Source of the DNA: Synechococcales cyanobacterium PMM_0002
Lineage (GTDB): Bacteria > Cyanobacteriota > Cyanobacteriia > Elainellales > Elainellaceae
Length of the DNA: 6,596 bases
Reading direction: 5' to 3'
Assembly (NCBI GenBank): GCA_949127925.1
Contig: CASBQX010000362.1
Span: 1 to 6,596, forward strand
A program made the position numbers and the translations under genes. Positions 4,580-6,596 of this stretch are shown one piece after another. The notes below the pieces were generated by a model. The model was not told where the DNA came from. It ran no database searches and saw nothing but the letters and a program-made list of their open reading frames with translations. Position 1 is the stretch's first letter, and each line of letters opens with the position of its first letter.

Positions 4580-5158
4580 GTGGAATGTCCCAAAGAGCGG
4601 GGGATCGAGTTAAGTGACCATGTGTTGCCGGGAGGTTTGGCGGTTAAACACTGCCCTAGCTGCGCGGGCAACTGGTTGCCAGTTGAAGACTATACCGATT
4701 GGCAGCAGCAGCAGCCTGCTATCAACACACCTGCTGCCGACACACCTGCTGCCGACACACCTGCTGTGCAGGCCGATCTGCCCTATACCCCGTCGCTGCT
4801 CGATTCTAGAACAGCGCTGTGCCCCAACTGTCGCGGGTTTCTGTCACGGGCACGGGTTGGGTCGGCCAATCTGTTCTATGTAGAGCGCTGCCCGCAATGT
4901 GGCGGGATGTGGTGCGATCGCGGCGAATGGGAGGTGTTAACAGGGCTGGGGCTGCATACCATGATCGATCAGCTATTTTCTAGCGACTGGCAAAGCCGGA
5001 TGAGAGAGAGAGAGTTTACCACGCGTGAACGGCTGGCCTTAATTGACAAACTTGGCTCCGACCTAGCGCAACAGATTTTTGCATTAGCAGAGCAATTAGA
5101 AAAACATCCGAATGGGGATTTTGGCGTGGCCTACTTGATGCGGCGGTTAGATAAGTGA
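4580..5158 (+). CDS. TFIIB-type zinc-ribbon protein, two knuckle pairs
   Basis: This 192-residue protein has two zf-TFIIB-like units. The second is complete: CPNC (81-84) and CPQC (104-107), followed by GGMWCDRGEWE. The first has CPSC (25-28) and NW (31-32), but its leading knuckle is CPKE (3-6), with one cysteine replaced by glutamate. A Gln/Pro/Ala/Thr linker (42-66) with tandem repeats separates them. A C-terminal helical part (about 132-192) rich in charged residues follows. It is probably cytoplasmic, with no membrane segment or signal peptide. Function is unknown: such proteins bind zinc and may contact protein or nucleic acid, and the TFIIB name implies only the fold. The start is GTG at 4580, with AGGAGA (4565-4570) nine bases upstream; the ATG at 4585 is out of frame. 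The glycosidase gene begins nine bases after the stop. Confidence 0.8.
   Translation: MECPKERGIELSDHVLPGGLAVKHCPSCAGNWLPVEDYTDWQQQQPAINTPAADTPAADTPAVQADLPYTPSLLDSRTALCPNCRGFLSRARVGSANLFYVERCPQCGGMWCDRGEWEVLTGLGLHTMIDQLFSSDWQSRMREREFTTRERLALIDKLGSDLAQQIFALAEQLEKHPNGDFGVAYLMRRLDK
4728..4767 (+). repeat. 15-base tandem repeat in the zinc-ribbon linker
   Basis: The unit ACACCTGCTGCCGAC repeats twice in perfect register from 4728 and is followed by ACACCTGCTG of a third copy. It encodes TPAAD TPAAD TPA (residues 50-62), a flexible Pro/Ala linker between the two zinc-binding units. The repeat is in frame, so changes in copy number would alter linker length without breaking the protein. Confidence 0.8.
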
Positions 5159-5160
5159 GG
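5157..5160 (+). promoter_or_regulatory. Glycosidase ribosome-binding site overlapping the upstream stop
   Basis: GAGG (5157-5160) is seven bases before the ATG at 5168 and shares two bases with the zinc-ribbon stop codon TGA (5156-5158). This decides the start at 5168 over a second in-frame ATG at 5198, which repeats the sequence ATGGCAAGC but has no ribosome-binding site. Ribosomes ending on the first gene can restart on the second, so the genes are probably translationally coupled. Confidence 0.7.
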
Positions 5161-5167
5161 CAACCAC

Positions 5168-6571
5168 ATGGCAAGCGACCCGATAGCACGTTCTGCAATG
5201 GCAAGCTACCAATTTCCTGACACGTTTATGTGGGGGGCAGCAACGGCGGCCTATCAAATTGAAGGGGCGATCGATGAAGATGGCCGGACGCCTAGCGTCT
5301 GGGATACCTTTACCGACTTGCCGGGACGCGTGCTCAATGACGATACGGGGGCGATCGCCTGTGACCACTACCACCGCTACGTCGAGGATGTGGCGCTGAT
5401 GGCGCGGTTGGGGATCAAGCACTATCGATTTAGTCTTGCCTGGTCGCGAATTATGCCCGACGGGCGCGGCCAAGTAAACGAAGCGGGGATCGATTTTTAT
5501 CGGCGGCTGGTCGATTGCCTGCGGGATCACGGCATTACGCCCCATGCCACCCTGTTTCACTGGGACAGTCCGCAGGCGCTAGAAGATTTGTATGGGTCTT
5601 GGCGCAGTCGGGAAATGGCGCAAGATTTTGCCGATTATGCGACGGCGGTGGTCAGTCGGCTGGGCGATCGCATCACCCACTGGATGACGATTAACGAAAT
5701 TGTTTGCTTCACGCATCTAGGCTACGGCGTCGGCAAAGTGCCGCCCCACGCACCCGGCACCGTGGTACGCAGCCAAAAGGAAGTCTGGCAGACCTCTCAC
5801 CACGCGCTGCTGGCGCATGGGTTGGCCTGTCAAGCCATCCGGGCCGCCTCTGCCACACCGTGCTCCGTCGCCTTGGTAGACAACTTCAGCGTGCCAGTCC
5901 CCATTGCCGAATCACCCGATCACATTGCCGCCGCCAAACGGGCTTTTCATACTCTAGGCACCAATGGCGGCATTATCTTCCCGGCTCTAACTGGAGCCTA
6001 CAGCCCTCTGTTGCTAGAGCAACTGGGTGCCGATGCGCCTGACATCCACGCGGATGACCTCAACACCATCTTTCAACCATTAGATGCCTTGGGTTTCAAC
6101 GTCTATACGGGCAACTATGTGCGCGCTGCCGACAATGCCCAAGGGTTTGAAGTGCTGCCGCTATCGGCCAGCTACCCGCGATTGAATATGCCCTGGCTGT
6201 GGGTAGTGCCCACAGCCCTTTATTGGGGCATCCGCCATATGAGCGAAACCCTAGGCCGAGGCAACCTGCCGCTGTTTATCAGTGAAAACGGCTGTGCAGC
6301 CGAAGATATCCTCACTCCAGCGGGCGAGGTGATCGATTGCGATCGCATCTTTTATCTGCGACAGCACCTCAAAGCAGCTCACCGTGCTGTTCAAGAAGGG
6401 TACCCGCTCCACGGCTATTTTCTCTGGAGCCTGTTAGACAATTTTGAATGGGCTTGGGGATACACGCGTCGGTTTGGCCTGACCTACATTGACTACCCCA
6501 CCCAAGCTCGCATCCCCAAAGCCAGCTTTAACTGGTACTGCGAATGCATTCGCCAGAACCGAGTGGTTTAG
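5168..6571 (+). CDS. Family 1 glycoside hydrolase (beta-glucosidase-like)
   Basis: The 467-residue protein is a full-length GH1 TIM barrel, which hydrolyses a terminal beta-linked sugar with retention. The N-terminal signature FMWGAATAAYQIEG (20-33) includes Q30; H131-W132, N176 and acid/base E177 (TINE), Y313, nucleophile E373 (ISENG, 371-375), W420 and E427-W428 complete the expected site. No signal peptide or membrane segment is seen, so it should be cytoplasmic. Differences from common family forms are TINEI instead of T(F/L)NEP, HWDSPQ instead of HWDLPQ, and EWAWGY instead of EWAEGY near the aglycone side. All catalytic residues remain, so activity is expected, but the substrate cannot be read: cellobiose, aryl glucosides, galactosides and glycolipid sugars are all possible. 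It is the last gene in view of a probable three-gene operon. Confidence 0.93.
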   Translation: MASDPIARSAMASYQFPDTFMWGAATAAYQIEGAIDEDGRTPSVWDTFTDLPGRVLNDDTGAIACDHYHRYVEDVALMARLGIKHYRFSLAWSRIMPDGRGQVNEAGIDFYRRLVDCLRDHGITPHATLFHWDSPQALEDLYGSWRSREMAQDFADYATAVVSRLGDRITHWMTINEIVCFTHLGYGVGKVPPHAPGTVVRSQKEVWQTSHHALLAHGLACQAIRAASATPCSVALVDNFSVPVPIAESPDHIAAAKRAFHTLGTNGGIIFPALTGAYSPLLLEQLGADAPDIHADDLNTIFQPLDALGFNVYTGNYVRAADNAQGFEVLPLSASYPRLNMPWLWVVPTALYWGIRHMSETLGRGNLPLFISENGCAAEDILTPAGEVIDCDRIFYLRQHLKAAHRAVQEGYPLHGYFLWSLLDNFEWAWGYTRRFGLTYIDYPTQARIPKASFNWYCECIRQNRVV

Positions 6572-6596
6572 GGGACGGTTGCTCCAAACTTCAACC
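6572..6596 (+). other. Start of downstream gap, possible small stem at window edge
   Basis: After the glycosidase stop, GGTTG (6577-6581) can pair with CAACC (6592-6596) around a ten-base loop. The window ends exactly at the 3' arm, so it is unknown whether the stem is longer or followed by a T-run, as a terminator would need. Confidence 0.2.

Noticed and set aside
5147..5560. Minus-strand open frame of 137 codons opposite the glycosidase
   Set aside because: It overlaps a conserved GH1 N-terminus, its peptide has no recognisable domain, and no ribosome-binding context supports it.
1..6596. CRISPR array, tRNA or rRNA gene
   Set aside because: No regularly spaced repeats, no cloverleaf with a T-loop GTTC motif and no rRNA-like conserved stretch were seen on either strand.

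Overview
The window reads as cyanobacterial chromosome. The palindrome GCGATCGC (HIP1) occurs at least nine times in 6.6 kb, always inside genes. The gene set also fits: a short RRM protein with a glycine-rich tail followed by rpsU, one long bifunctional (p)ppGpp synthetase/hydrolase, a PatD-like protein and a TFIIB-type zinc-ribbon protein. I cannot name the genus; a filamentous Leptolyngbya-like lineage is only a guess.

Layout. Positions 1-120 hold the last 26 codons of a TnpB (IS200/IS605 family) and the hairpin right end of that element. Next come rbp (293-601, +), a strong intrinsic terminator (639-667), a 230-base structured leader and rpsU (898-1083, +). A hairpin lies between rpsU and the convergent RSH gene (1164-3440, -). 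An AT-rich, palindrome-rich region of about 550 bases (3441-3988) follows and contains a possible frameshifted small gene. From 3989 to the end there is a probable co-directional operon: patD-like (3989-4513), zinc ribbon (4580-5158) and GH1 beta-glycosidase (5168-6571).

How the genes may work together. rbp and rpsU are a known cyanobacterial pair linked to cold and translation; the terminator and the foldable leader between them are the most obvious places for control. The RSH gene sets (p)ppGpp levels in the stringent response. In the downstream operon the glycosidase ribosome-binding site overlaps the zinc-ribbon stop codon, which suggests translational coupling. Nothing in the sequence gives the three a shared pathway.

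I found no clear new multi-gene system. The best leads are RNA-level: a helix masking the rbp Shine-Dalgarno site, a similar one at the RSH gene, a pseudoknot-capable rpsU leader, and the broken small frame at 3674-3902. All pairings were found by eye, with no folding energies or database searches.
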